64,000 nucleotides of DNA, from contig LLCB01000252.1 of NCBI GenBank assembly GCA_001414345.1, positions 1 to 64,000 on the forward strand, in the 5' to 3' direction. Positions within the stretch are counted from its first letter, which is position 1. Every line of letters begins with the position of its first letter. Shown here in pieces: positions 23,009 through 36,194 of the stretch. The position numbers were made by a program, and so were the translations under genes. Below the pieces are notes generated by a model that worked only from the letters and a program-made list of their open reading frames with translations, was not told the DNA's origin and ran no database searches. The DNA comes from Hymenoscyphus infarciens. Taxonomy: Eukaryota > Ascomycota > Leotiomycetes > Helotiales > Helotiaceae.

Positions 23009-25128
23009 TCACTTCTCACCCTTTCTTTTCCCACCACCATCATCCCCACTTCCCGGCGTCGAAGACCCACTCTTCACAATTCCCCCAAGTCCCTCCCCTT
23101 TCACAATCCCACTGACAGCTCTACTAGCCCCAATAGAAATACCCTTCACGCCTCTGCCCTCAAAACTGATCTGACTCCCGATACTCCCACTCCGCGCTTG
23201 CTTCAATTTATCCGTCAAGGTTGTCGTCGACGGGCTCCCATTCTCGATACTCGCTCCGCCACTGTTGAAATGCTGTCGTTTAGGAGTGATAGGGGAGTTG
23301 GCAGAACTCTCACTCGAGTCATCGTACTCCTTCTGAGGGCGCACGCGTTTCCTGGCTCCGTCACTGAGGATTGGGATTGATGAGAAACGCGGACTTTTCG
23401 TAGGCGATGTATTTGCGACTTCGGCGTAGCTGGGTCCTCCTGTTTGGCTTGCGTCGTCTTCGCTCATGTAGGTTATGGTAGGTCTGCTGGCTCCAGCATG
23501 TAAGCTTGCATGTCTCGCGGAACGATAATGATCGTATTCTTCCTGCGTATGTGCTGCATCTACGAAGCTTTCCAACGCATCGAAGACATGTGGGAAGACA
23601 AGAGTGTTTACTTCTCGTGCCCAGAGGAAATCAAGATGCTCGTAATGTGGAATTTCGGTAGCGATGGTATGATCGGGAAGTTCTTTCATCATTATATCAA
23701 TGTCCACCAGGGAGTCGCTTCCCCCGTAGACGAGCACGATGGGAGTTTTGATGTTTCGTGTTGGAAATTTAGCAACCTTGGTATATTTGCTCGTGCTGCC
23801 AATTGAGACCACTGGTTGAACGTCATCATCGTACATTTGAAACGATTTATTACGGATAATTTGGAACCAATGAACCACACTCTTGGTGCTGGTAAAGGAA
23901 TAAAGATGCGGGTAAGCAGCCAGTTTTTGACTAGTGGAAATGTTGCGAGCATGCCAGCCAAAGAGAAATGATAGTCCCATATCAATGGCTCTGATAAAAA
24001 TTGGTGGGTACAGAATTGCTTGCCACATGTTAGCTGAACTGAGAATTGAGCGGCGACCGAAAAGGAGAAATAGCACTTGTGGTGATGCCTTAACCAGAGC
24101 ATCCACAATTCCGTTAGAGAGACCCGCTGGTGACATGGCAGGCGCCAAAGCGATGAATACATTGACTTGATCGTTGAGTTTTGGATGAACGGCTAGTGTT
24201 GCGAATGCTTGAGCTGTTCCTTGTGAGAATCCGATATAGGATAATGATGGCGCTGAGGTGGTCTCCAAAATGTATTGGATACTATCAGGGATATCATGAA
24301 ATGCAAATTCGTCCATGGAGAAATCCCAAAATGGAATGTCATTTGGCGAATGATGGATGGACTTTTTGGAATATTTGTTTCCGCGATTATTGCCAAGCTG
24401 TTTTCGTTAGCAAGCTCCTCTACTTGGTACAAGATGACCAAAACTTGCCCAGACGTCGTATCCCTTTTCTACCAACTTGAATGGTAAGCATCTCTCCTCA
24501 TCCGTAAGACATACCCACACCTCGCTGTTCATGAGAAGGCCATGATGGAGATAAACGACATTCTTCCTGACGCTGTTCGGGCCCTGGTTAACTCTCTCCT
24601 TTTCTTCACCTCGGCGCCATGCTAGGCGATGAATTCCAAGGAGGTATCCATCTCCAGTTCGAACAACATGTTCTTCAGCGTAGTAGCCATAGAGAGCGCA
24701 AATATCGACAAAGTCCGATGCGTTCCGGATTCCGCTCGAGACATCTAAAATATTCTGAGCTGCGATTTCCGTCAAGATGCTGGAAAGATTTACCTTGTTT
24801 TTTATGTGCGGACTTTTTGGCTGCAGGTGATGTGAATCTATTAAACAGTCTCCGAGAGGCTCTGTAACAGAGATGTATTATAGATGTTGCTGTTCATAAT
24901 TAGCTAGGGTACACTGGAAGCAAAAATGCCCGAGTGAACTCACGTAAAGCAAGCGTCAGAATTCTGACCAGTACCTCCAAACCGACTAAGAAAAATGAGC
25001 CGACGAGTGCTGCATACTCAGCCCTGATGATGTTAGCTTCTGTTTTGGTTACGAGGGGATCAACGCTTATCGAAAGAGGCTTATCAGACTTACAGATTCA
25101 GGCGACCGAGAAAAGGAATAGGCGCCAT
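23009..25128 (-). CDS. Steryl ester hydrolase / triacylglycerol lipase (Tgl1/Yeh-like)
   Basis: Alpha/beta-hydrolase of the acid-lipase group, which in yeast (Tgl1, Yeh1, Yeh2) cleaves steryl esters at lipid droplets or the plasma membrane. Start ATG 25128 (MAPIPFLGRLNL), followed after an intron by a membrane segment (YAALVGSFFLVGLEVLVRILTLAL). Then the AB-hydrolase lipase N-domain (DICALYGYYAEEHVVRTGDGYLLGIHRL), the oxyanion motif VVYLHHGLLMNSEVW, the nucleophile elbow GFSQGT (Ser), the Asp region IVLVYGGSDSLVDI, and the catalytic His in YEHLDFLWA. The last 150 residues are Ser/Gly-rich and disordered (KRVRPQKEYDDSSES), likely regulatory. The intron 24448-24398 uses a GC donor (TGG|GCAAGT to ACAG|CTTGG). 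Exon joins at the N-terminus near 24820-24960 are less certain. Confidence 0.9.
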
Positions 25129-26054
25129 CACGAAGCTCCGTGTCTGTACAATTATCTTACAAGCGCTCCGCCGGTCCGGGAATTTCTTTTTGGTCGTGTA
25201 TCATTCAGCAGCTGCTGAATTAGCAAACATAAATTGTCGTTTCTAAAACAGGAAGTCAAAGGATCGTTGGTGGCAAGAGGCGCAAATATGTACAGAGCTG
25301 TGGGTTGGGTTGTGTTGCTTTACAAAAGAAGTCGACCGGAGATTGGAATAGTGGCTTCTCGGTGATTAAGTAAAGTGGGAATTTCTAGATGAAGGTTAGC
25401 TTGTTGGTTCATTCGATAAGTGTTTATATAATTTCGCATGGTGTTTCGATGAGGGTAAACACTCACTACTCACTTTGAATTAATGACGGTGATGTCACAT
25501 GTAAGTGACAGGAGCTTGCGGTTTCAATCTGGTGGGAGCTATGCGGCACCAGTCTAGATGACAGCTCCAAGCGCATTGCCCGACAAGCTAGCCTGGAATC
25601 TTGATCATCCAGCTGCCACAATTCAGTCGTACTCGAACTGGATAGAAGACGTTTTCTCTCTTTGCCTCAAAAACAATTGCATGTGAAGGGGGAAGGAACA
25701 AGGGAGGAGGAGCCAACCAAATTGGGAGGCGGGTATTCGGAAGCGGATTAATATTTCTTCCGTAGAAGCTTCATCCAACTAAAATCATCTGATATTATAT
25801 CCACGCCTTTTCCAACAGGAGTGTATTTTGCCGATAATTAATACCAAATTACCACTGCCAACCACGACGTATGACAATCATACCATCCGATCTTTCTGAA
25901 CAAATTAAGAGTCATCAATTCGTACTACCAGACGCCGAAGGAAAAAAGACACATTGGGGATCATAAACGAATAGCTCGTCCCGTTGGATCTTTGAGAAGT
26001 TTATAATTGAACCATTTGGGGTCAGAGGGGGAACTGAATTCTAATACCAACAAA
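25129..26054. other. Divergent promoter region, no gene recognised
   Basis: About 900 bases between the lipase and Pet191 starts, which diverge. Both promoters should lie here. No further feature recognised. Confidence 0.5.
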
Positions 26055-26520
26055 ATGCCGAGTTCCTGCAAAGACATCCGTTCGTCTCTCCTCCCCTCCC
26101 CTCCCCTCCCAAAGCTACCTTATCGCCCCCATTTCATAAACAACCACTAACACCCACCCCCTCCCAGGCGAAGCCCTAGCACAATGTCTCCAATCCTCAG
26201 ACTGCATAATGATCCAACGCAACAAACCCTCCGACTGTCTCCGCCCGCCTCTCCTCGAAACAATGCCCACCCAATGTCAACAACTCAAGAAAGGGCTGGG
26301 CGAATGCAAACGCGGAATGGTCGATATGCGAAAGCGATTTAGAGGGAACCAGCCGATTGCTGTTAGTAAGGAGATTGAGGGCGCAAGGCCGGGTGGGCAG
26401 TTGTATGCTGGGAAGGCGGCGTTTTCGGACACGGCGAAGAAGACGGATGGGTATGAACCTGAGGAGAGGGATTGGAGGGAGGTGGAGAATGAAAGGTTTA
26501 GGAAGGAGCAGGGACTGTGA
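26055..26520 (+). CDS. PET191: Cytochrome c oxidase assembly factor Pet191/COA5
   Basis: Mitochondrial intermembrane-space protein needed to assemble respiratory complex IV. Two exons, 26055-26079 and 26168-26520; the intron runs from GTTCGT to CTCCCAG and joins C|GC as Arg (MPSSCKDIREALAQC), giving 125 residues. Twin CX9C motifs are visible: C5 to C15 and TQCQQLKKGLGEC, with extra cysteines in SSDC and DCLRPP, the standard Pet191 pattern. The conserved centre CKRGMVDMRKRFRGNQP is unmistakable. Such proteins have no cleaved presequence and are imported by the Mia40 disulfide relay. A pyrimidine-rich tract fills the intron. Looks intact. Confidence 0.95.
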
Positions 26521-27339
26521 TGGTATAACGGCAGGATATAGGGAGAGGGAGAATTCGATAGGGCGGGTGGTTGGGTGGGATGTATGATTTCTACGAGGGT
26601 GTTGGGGTTGCATTGCGGGCGTTTTTTGGGATATGTAGAAATACAGAGCACTGTTGTAGGAATATGCAAATGAGTGTTGTATATATGTTGTGTTTCTATT
26701 CCGCAGTGTAATGGGCACGTTGGACTATATATCTTCACCAGTCTTGTCCCAAACTCGACCCAGAGCTGATAAGCAACAGATCCAAGTCACGTAGCTTATG
26801 ATCAACAAAAAATTGCCTATTAATTGCCCCGCGAGCTTTCGAAATAGTCTGTTCGATGTATACACCATGCTTCAAGAATCCTTTTCAACAAAGTTGTACT
26901 CAAGGATGCAAGGTATAGTTTTATATCCTTCGGATATTTCGGCTCGTACCGTCAACCCTATCCCCAAGCTCCCCGGGTTAGTACATTTATGCATCCAGCA
27001 CGTCTTATTATGAGCCTCAATCTAACTTCAACGTCATTCAAGTTACTTCTAACTTCATCCTATATAATGTATAGTGAAGTTTAACTTGGTAGCCCTCTCT
27101 TTGAGCTTATCTGTTTGCTGTGTTGAATTTGATGACCCAGGAGATACTCGAGATTCCAGGTCGTTGTTCACGTGGCAATCATTGGACTGTTGAGCAGTTC
27201 CAATAAGCTATTCGGTCTTAGATTTCATTTATTTTCTTAATTCGATCGAAGAGTGGAGTTTCTACTTTATGTTGATTGAGAGTTTCCGTCACAACCTCCA
27301 ACCCAACATACCACAGCGTTCGTTTTATCTCATCTCAAC
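26521..27339. other. Convergent intergenic, nothing recognised
   Basis: About 800 bases between the convergent Pet191 and DUF1993 genes; 3' untranslated regions expected. No gene recognised. Confidence 0.5.
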
Positions 27340-27831
27340 TCAAACCAAGCCCAAATAGTTCTTCTTTCCAATCTGTACACCCTCCTTTCTCAAGAGAGCA
27401 TAAATCATAACATGATGGAAATAGAAATTAGGAATCACAAACTCCAAAACATATTTTCGTCCAGTCGTCTTCCTCTGTCCAATCTCAATCTCAATATCAT
27501 CCTTCCCATCCATACTCTTAGGGTCCACACTCTCCAAAATCGCAATAGTCTTCGCGATTCTCTCTTGAAGTTCTGGGAAGGTCTTTTCGTTGTCGGCCCA
27601 TGCTTGAGGGGCGACTCCTCCCATACGGACGGCGAGGCCCTTTGCGCAATCGGAGACTCGTTGGACTTGGTAGGGGAGAGCTTCCATGTCTGCGATTAGA
27701 CGGGTGTCGATGAGGGCTTGTACGGAGGAGGTGAGGGAAGCATGTTCGGAACCTTTTGTGAGGAGGCTTGAGAGGATCTTGAGGTCTTTGATGAATTGAG
27801 GGACGGTGGCGTCGTAGAGTGAGAGAGACAT
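27340..27831 (-). CDS. DUF1993 family protein
   Basis: Single-exon, 163 residues from ATG 27831 (MSLSLYDATVPQFIKDLKIL). Family features: N-terminal SLYDATVPQF, the helix with ADMEALPYQVQRVSDCAKG, and the closing LPNFYFHHVMIYALLRKEGV-like block (here FVIPNFYFHHVMIYALLR) ending GKKNYLG. These follow the four-helix layout related to DinB-like proteins. Members are small soluble proteins of unknown biochemical role, widespread in fungi and bacteria. A longer in-frame extension upstream exists but begins without a convincing start and is not used. Appears intact. Confidence 0.88.
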   Translation of the reverse strand: MSLSLYDATVPQFIKDLKILSSLLTKGSEHASLTSSVQALIDTRLIADMEALPYQVQRVSDCAKGLAVRMGGVAPQAWADNEKTFPELQERIAKTIAILESVDPKSMDGKDDIEIEIGQRKTTGRKYVLEFVIPNFYFHHVMIYALLRKEGVQIGKKNYLGLV

Positions 27832-28967
27832 GGTGAAGGATTTATTTTTCTTTTTTTGAAATGTGAGGTTGTTTTGCTTTAGATCAAAGTTGAAGTTGAG
27901 ATTGAATTGATGAGTGGGATGGGCTTGTGGAATGAGAAGCTTCAAGTTCGTGAGCTGATAGTGGGGACACTTATACTTCACCCCTCTAGCTTTCCCCCTC
28001 TTTCCAAAGTCCTGACCGCCCATTTCCACATCTCACGCGTACCTACCTCAAACCCATAATCCACTGCAGCAAGAGACATCTCACCTATCAAACAAGCGGG
28101 TCAATACAATCCCCGAAATGCACCTGCATCAAACTGCTGAGAAATACAAAAAGCTTTGTAAGGCAAAAGTGACCCCGCGAATTGCACGGAGGTTTTCTTG
28201 TGGATTGTTCCGTGCTCTACGTGTATTTTTGAGTGTCATGGCTGTACAATGGCTGAATTCATATTTTGTTATTGGTCTCAAAGGTGCTCAGAGGTACCGA
28301 GTTGAGTTTATGGCTGGAGGTTTGGAGATACGAGCGTGGTGTTCTGCGGCAGTTTGGGAAATATTTGCTGGTTGCCCCGCTTGCCGAGTTGGGTCGCGGG
28401 GCAGGGAGTTCGGGGCAATTCGCAGAGTGAGAATACTAATCATGATTCAGAATAATTATCCGTCTTACTCTTAGGATTACGAAAGAGGAGAGAAAATATT
28501 CCAGGTTATCTCAGTTCCTTAGCCGCTCTTTTAATAAACCCGACTCACTACTTTTTTAAAATCTCTACTTCTACTACTTCACCTTTTTCATTTTAGCTAA
28601 TAGTATAGTAGCTGGTCGGGTTTAGCTAGAGCGTCTAAGACTTTATAGTAATAGCTTTAGTACTAAACACTGATTTAGTAGTATAATAACTTCTATACTA
28701 CGAAAATATATTAAATTAGTAGAAGTTATATATAAAAGAGTTTAATATATAGTTTTAAAGCTTTTATTAAGTATAATAGCGAGCTATATTAAATAGCCGA
28801 GGTTATAGACTATTCGAGCTTCGGACTTTTATATTATCTAATAAATATTATTCGGTTTTAGTATAGACTTTCTATAGTCTAAACGCTTATATATATACTC
28901 TATCTCTCTCTATTTTATAAAAGCTACTTTGTTCTTTTTATAGATATTAAGCTTATAAATAATATAT
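27832..28967. other. Intergenic, then AT-rich RIP-like DNA
   Basis: To about 28470 the composition is normal and the DUF1993 promoter should be here; no further gene recognised. From about 28500 the sequence turns abruptly AT-rich with abundant TA steps. It is probably an older repeat into which the Gypsy element jumped. Confidence 0.5.
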
Positions 28968-28972
28968 ATTAT

Positions 28973-29163
28973 TATAATAGTCCTAGTTATATACGTTACT
29001 TATATAACTAGGTTGTTCTAAGGCTTTACTAAGGCTTCGCTTAATATATATAAATAAAGCTAGAGTGTTTATACTTTTCGCTTTTCTCTTTAGTTTAGTT
29101 TTCCTTAATATTAGATACTATTTTATAAGTACTCTTTTTATATATTTATAGAAGGCTATTATA
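28973..29163 (+). repeat. 5' LTR of the Gypsy element
   Basis: Starts TATAATAG and ends CTATTATA, an 8-base inverted terminus that would be TGTAATAG...CTATTACA before C-to-T change. Matches the copy at 40837-41027 base for base in length, with scattered transitions. Contains a perfect 12-base-arm hairpin at 28982-29012. Confidence 0.92.
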
Positions 29164-29938
29164 CTAAAACTAAACTCTCTCTCTTTACCTAGAAAGGCTT
29201 TTACTAATATTCTAATAATAATATATATATTTACTTATATTAAATCCTCTAAATCTACTATTCTCCTCTATAAAGCTAAACCTATTTACGTTAAGTAGTA
29301 AGGTCTAGCGTTCTTCTATTAGCTATGTCGAGTCTTTTAAAGGTAACCTATTAACCTAAGAACTATTCTACTCTGCTTTAGAGTTAGTAGAGCTAATCTC
29401 TTTTCTCTCTTCTATTAATATTATATTCTAATCTAGCTTAAGAACTTAATCTACTAAAATATATATACTAGCTATTACTATACTACTACTACCTCTTCCT
29501 ATTAAGATAACTACTAGTTCATTATAGTATAAGATCTCTAAATTACCTCTATTTAACTCTACCTTATAATAAATTCTTAAAGTAATAACCTTATTAATAA
29601 ATAAAGTTTATAAACTTAAAGTAAATACTTTAAACACGGCTAGTACTTCTTATTAATATACTTCTACTTAGCTATAAACTCTTAATATAACTTATTCTCT
29701 TTTTATAGTTCTATTATTAAAGAAGATAAGTAAGATAGCTAATTCTTACTAATTTACTATAAAAGATAAATTTACTTATATAACCTAGAAAACTAAAATT
29801 ATAGTAAAGTTATCTATTAATACTAACTACTTTAAGTCTAAGGAAGTAAGAATAAATTTAATCTACTAGTATACTTCTAGAAGAGCTTAAAACTATATTT
29901 ACCTAAGATATAAGTTTAATATTATAGATTAGTTTAGT

Positions 29939-30108
29939 TGTTAGTATGACTTATAGTTATAAAAGCGATATAAAAAGAGTTGTATTATCGTTCGTATATA
30001 CCGAGTAAAGCTAGCTACGATGCCTACTTAAGTAGCCTCTAAGCGAGTACACGTATACCTACGTATACTAATCCAAATCGCTATTTACCTCTTAAATATA
30101 TACCGACA
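29939..30108 (-). repeat. LTR of nested Copia element (3' LTR in coding sense)
   Basis: 170 bases, TGTTAGTATGAC to ACCGACA. About 90% like the other LTR, differing mainly by C/T and G/A transitions (for example ACACGTATACC against GCACGTGTACC), as RIP would cause. Confidence 0.9.
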
Positions 30109-33100
30109 CTAGCACTTCTTTAAAATAACAGAAGTTACTTAAAACTATTAAAAATCACATATCTAATCTAACTAATTAGAGCCCGCCATTCCTTACCCTC
30201 GACTAATGAGAAGGCTCTATTTCAGTCTCTTATTATCTCTTATTTCGTTCCACCTACTTTATAAGGTTAATGTCTAGCTTATTAGTATCGATCAACTTTT
30301 ATAAGGTATTATAGCAACCCTTTTTAGTTATAACATCCGTAGAATTACTCTTACCGTCGATCTATTTAATCTTATTAATCTCTCTTAATTCGTACGCTTC
30401 TTATAAGTACATAACGTTAATCATTAGTCACTTCTCCTTAGTTATACCTAATTTAGTTATATATTTATAAATAGACTTCGAATTAGTATATATTATAAGT
30501 AGCACCTTAAATCTTAAGATACTTTTAAAAGTCGATTTTATCGAAGCTATAGCGTTAAATCTAGAGCTTATCACATATAATTCTAATACTAAAACACTAT
30601 AAGTAACTCTCTTATATTTAGTAGAAGACTAATATAAGATATTAGTATTATTATCTTTGTCTATAAGAGTAATAACATAACCGATTTATAATAACAAGTC
30701 CTTATTATTAGTAAATAATCTATTAATAAAAGCATATAACTTTAAGAAAGATTTATCTAATTTAACGAATTTAAGTCCTTTTAAAGGATTATCGATTTAC
30801 TATTAAATTCGCTTATTAAGGAGTAAAATATTATTATCTTAAGAATCAATAGTTTAAGTAGTATATAATAAGTCAAAAGCAGCCTTAGGCTAGGATACTA
30901 TAGCTAAGTATACCCCTCTAATACGTTATATAATATATTAATCTTTAGTATCAACTATATATAATATCCCTTTCATATTAGATATTTTAGATAAAGCCTT
31001 TTATACTAAATCTAAGTGTTTTATATAATTCTAAGTAAGAGATATAGAGCTATCATAATACTTAGTAATTAGCCCTCTATTAAATTTAATTAGATAGTTA
31101 ATAGTAAGCTCTTTCTTCTCCTTAGACATAAATCTAGCTTTGTTAATAGTAAGCTCTTCTTTATTAGTAAAAGCGTTATTAATAAGTATAAGAGTATTAT
31201 TAGTTTAAAGGCCTACTATACTAAAAGGAGTATCTAACTTTGCTTACTCGTCGTACTAGTATAATTTAGTATATAAAAGACAGGGGTTGAAAGTTAACTA
31301 TTCTATTATAAGCCTTATAATATAGTGTTTATAATACGTTATAAACTAATAATTACTAGTTTCTAGAATACTATATAATAGCCTAATTACTTTAAAGAAT
31401 ATATCTTCCTATTAAGAATAACCTTTAAGAGGGCGTATAAAGAATTTCTAATTTAAGTCGGTTAAAGATTATATATATACTTATATAATATTCTAAATAA
31501 ATACTTATAAACCTAGAAGTATTATAATAAGTATAAGGATTATTCTCTAGCTTACTCTCTAAATTATAGGCACTTAAGTAAGTACTAGTAACTTTCTAAT
31601 ATTATTATATACTTAGATTATTAATCTTAACTTCGTAAAAGTAAGTACTATACTCTTAAATTTAATATTATCTATAAAGCGTAATCCGAATATTCTAGTA
31701 TTAGAAGGTAACTCTTTCTAAGTAATAATCTTAAAAACACTTTAATTAGTTAATCTATCGATCTTCTTTTATTATAATTCAACGTATACTATACTATTGT
31801 TAGCTATAAATACTTCGATATTGTAAAGTTTACTTAAATTAGTAAGAAAAGTTCTAATATCTTTAAGAGTAATATAGTTGAAATCGTCTATAAAAGTGTC
31901 TAACTATTAGAATAATACTTTAAAAGACCTATTTAGAAGTCTTAGATACTTTTAGGGCCGTCTATGTCCGCGCTTCTAGAGAGGTTCTAGTATAGCTTCT
32001 AGAATATTAGTGTTTTAGCGGATTTATAACTGTCGAAGTCGGTATTAAGAGAAAGGTGAATATTATTTAATATCTTAGTTGCTTTAGTCTACTTCTCGTC
32101 TACTCTATTACTTAAAAGTTCTCTCTTTTTCATAGGGTTATAGTATTATTTTAGATAGTACTATACTAGAAACTTCCTTAGTCGCCGGTACTGTTCTAGA
32201 AGTTTTAAAAGTTTTAATAAAGTATAGTTTTATAACTATAGATTAAAACTTTATAGAGCTGCTTAGTAATACTATGATATAGTCCTTATTTTCGATTCCT
32301 TAAAAGATAAAAGGTTCTATTTAAGACTTTATATACTCTTTTTATACTAAAACGTTTGAATTTAAGAGTAAGTCTTTAACTTAGTTAATTAGTCTATTTT
32401 ATATATTAAGAGCTTCTTTAACTTAACAGGATATAATCTACTTTTATACCTTTTAAGTAGCCTTTTTATAGGTCTTAGACCTTATAGAAATCGGTTATAA
32501 AGGTGCGTTAGATACAGTTATTTAAGTATATGCCTTATATACTAATAGAGTAGAGACTAGTCTATTTAGGCCTACTATATTATTAATTACTTTAAAAGCT
32601 ATTTAAAGTATTAAACTTTATAAGAGATATAGCTCTTATTTACGTATAATATTATATACTTATTAAATCAGTCTATAGTAACGTTCTACTATACTAATTG
32701 AATTATATACCTTAACTAGTATAGTTTTTACTATAGTACCTATTCTAGTAGCGGAGTATATAAAGTCCTTTCTAATAAAGTTTATCCTAGTATTTATAAT
32801 AATATAATTAGAGAGTCTAAGATATATATTAATCTAATATCTTTAGAAGACCTTCTACGTAGTTATTGCTTTTATATCTAGTAAAAAGTTATCTACTTAA
32901 TATCTTATTACTTTGTCTATATAATATAAGACCACTTACTTATTAAGGAAGAAAGTATTAATTAAAATACTATAATTAAATTTAAGGTTATTATAAAAGG
33001 TAAACTTAAATTAGCTAGGTGAACTTCTATACTTTTAATAGTATTTGCAAAATTTAGTAAGATGTTAAAGGATACCTTAGTTAATATAATACCTAGCTCT

Positions 33101-36024
33101 TTCTAGTATACGTTATAATCTTAGTACTAATAGGTAGCTAAATCGCTTATAAAGACGTTAAATATTAACATTTATAAGAAATGTTAAGTACTCTTATATA
33201 AAGTTATATATAACTTTATCCTAGAGTAGAAAAGGGTGTCTAAATCGTTATATAATAGAGAACCTTTTAATCTCTGTTTCTCTCTTATTCTCTTAGATAA
33301 GTATGTTTTAAAGATTATTTAAGGTAACTTTTAGATTATCTATATTATTAATATAAAGGATAAAAGGGGTATTAGATTATACTATATAGAATTTAGCTTT
33401 TCTAATTAATATATTAATTATTATCGATTCTAAAAATAGAGTATATCCCTTACTAAACTAGATATTAAATTAACTCTTTATACCTTTATTAATTAGAACG
33501 CTTTTAATAAGTCTAATATATATAAGATATTAGTTATATCTTATACTTAACTTTCGAGCTACTCTAGTATCGATTATCACGCTAAAGAAGTTCCCTTTTA
33601 CATATCTTTTAGCTATTATTATAAATACCTCCTTTGTAAATTCGTATATAACGTTAGAAGTATTATTTAGGTTATTTAGGTTTTATAGGATATATCTATT
33701 AATAGCGTGTTTTTGTATTAAACTTATTAAATTCGTAGTAAGTTATTTAGTATTTAAATCGTTAATAAATCCTATAGAAGTAATGTTATAATAGATAACT
33801 TCTTTATCTAAACTAGTGTTTAATAAGTAACTATCTTCTTTTAATAGAGTAATAGTATAAAGTATCTCTAATATCTTTTCCTTCTAGATACCTTAAGTAT
33901 ATACTATATTTATATTATATACCTTTCTAGTATATCTATCTTACTTACCTTTAAAGTATCTAGAATTCTTATTAGTTTATTTAGTAAAGTAATAGTTCTA
34001 CTCTTCTTAACTATAATCCTAAGATAAATAGTCGTCCTTTCTACATATATAACATGTTCTCTTCTTCTTATATCGATTTATATTACTGAATTTGTTTATA
34101 CTATATTATCCGCTCTTATAGAAGTGCCTCTTAGTTATTATAGTTTCGTTTATAACTATCTCTAGGTAGACTTTTATATAGAATTAGATTAAACTTTATA
34201 AGAGGGTAATAGTATTAGAAATCGAAGAGTCTTAGAGTAAGGTTAATATTATAATAGTATAATCTAGGACTTTTTTACACGCTAAAATTAGCTTATTTAA
34301 AAACTAACTATTAGTATAAAAGTTAGTAAGGAGGGAAAATCTTAGTAAATTAAGTCTTAATAATATATCTTTAAAAGAACTTAATATTAATACTCTAGAT
34401 ACTTATATTATCTCTTATAAATCGATGTTATTCTACTTAGATAATTAGCCTCTTTTATAAAGTTTATCTTTAAAGTATTATTATATAAATATAGATAAAA
34501 CTTTAAAAGATTAATCGATGTTTTTGTTAAAAAGCGTAGTATAGAAGTAATTCGAAGCGTTGCCTTTTAGTATAGTAGAGAAGGTAAGAGAGTAAATTAC
34601 TAGTAATACCCTACTTCTCTTATATATGTTCTTAAATATTATAACTTTAATTATAAAGTTATCTTCTTTTCTACTATACTTTTAATCGTTCTTATATGCT
34701 TTTATAAGGGTGCCTAATACGCGAGAGTAGTCTTAACCCTTTTAAGAATTTCGTAAAGTTAACTCTAGTTTGAAATATACTATATTTATTCGTATTAGTA
34801 GTCTTCTGCTAGGATTATTCTATTGCTAATTATGTTCTAGATACTTAAAGGCATCGTTGAAATCGTTACTACTAGTATCTTTACTAAATTAATAAGATAT
34901 AAAGAAGGAGGTCTAGTCGTCTTTTAGTAGACCTAAAGGTTAGATTAAAGGTTGTGCTAGATCGCTTAGGTCTTTCCTTTTAAGTAGCGGGATTAAAGTC
35001 GTTAAAGGTGTCAGTTGTTATTATTATTATTATACAGTAGAAGATTGTTATATAGAGGAAGATTATTATATAGTAGAGGCTTATAAAGCTTCGTCTCTAG
35101 CCTTTGTCTTAGATCGAGTGTTTCAAGTAATATTTTCAGCTTAAGGTTATTATTATAGAGGTTATAGAGGTTATAGTTATTATTACTATAGCTTTTATTA
35201 TCTTTCAGCGTGTTCTAGTATATATTTATAATAAGATCTAAAGACTCTACTACTAGTGTCTCCTTCTAATACTATAGCTTTTAATTCTTTATCTAACTAC
35301 TTAGTTTAGTTAACCTCGGTAGCGGTGTTATATAGTACCTAAGATATAAGCATTTTATACCTATTCGTCTTAACCTATACACTTCTTCTTTAAAGCGTCT
35401 ATCGTAACTTAGTATTCGTAGATTAGTAGATCTTAGCGAATTTATCTTAATCCTATCTTTTAAAGTCTACTTGAAATTCGTCTTAAAAAAGAAGGTCTTT
35501 ATTCTTTCCTTTAGTATACTCTTCTTCTCTTTCGATAATAAAAATCGTCTCTTCTATCTATATTAACTTTAGCTTTAGTACTAGCTTTAGAGCCTATTTT
35601 AGTGCCGAAGTTAAAGCTTCCGAAGTCGTCGGAATCGATATCGATATATTCGTTATATTATAGATATTATAGATATTATAGATAAATTTAGATATTATCA
35701 AAAGTCCGTTTATACTTTACTTAGTAGGTAAAAGAGAATTCGGGTTTTAGGTAAATAAGTGTCTTAGAGAGTATAAATTGTCTTAGAGAATAATAGAAGG
35801 TTAGAGAAGTTATTAGAATAACGTTAAGAGGTCGGTATTAGTAATCGGTGCTTCCTATATTAAGAAGCGTTTACTATTTATCGAAATTTAAATAGCAGAA
35901 GGAACCACGATCCGTGAAGAGGAGTCTACTAGTAATATTAAGTTTACTTTTATATAAGTATACCCGTAGTAGAAATACACGAAGTAACTAAGTATCTGAT
36001 CTAATCTATACGTCTACTAATCAG

Positions 36025-36194
36025 TGTTAGTATAACTTATAGTTATAAAAGCAATGCAAAAAGAGTTATATTATCGTTCGTATATACTAAGTAAAGCTAG
36101 CTACGATGCCTACTTAAGTAGCCTCTAAGCGAGTGCACGTGTACCCACGTGTACTAATCCGAATCGCTATTTACCCCTTGAATATATACCGACA
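36025..36194 (-). repeat. LTR of nested Copia element (5' LTR in coding sense)
   Basis: 170 bases, TGTTAGTATAAC to ACCGACA, followed directly by the TTAGT duplication. It keeps more G and C than its partner. Confidence 0.9.

Larger units (their letters stand above)
29939..36194 (-). mobile_element. Ty1/Copia LTR retrotransposon nested in the Gypsy element
   Basis: Two 170-base LTRs (29939-30108 and 36025-36194) begin TGTTAG and end CGACA, flanked by the 5-base duplication TTAGT (29934-29938 and 36195-36199). The coding strand is the minus strand: near 33340-33354 a degenerate RT box reads YINNI (YVDDI after G-to-A), and near 30500-30720 a Copia RNase H reads GYVITLIDKDNN, SSTKYKRVTYSVL and LYVISSRFNA. 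A purine-rich tract next to the 29.9-kb LTR supports that orientation. Stops pervade all frames, so it is dead. It jumped into the gag region of the Gypsy element and is therefore younger. Confidence 0.92.

Noticed and set aside
23009..25128. Plus-strand frames opposite the lipase gene
   Set aside because: They are shadows of the real minus-strand exons.
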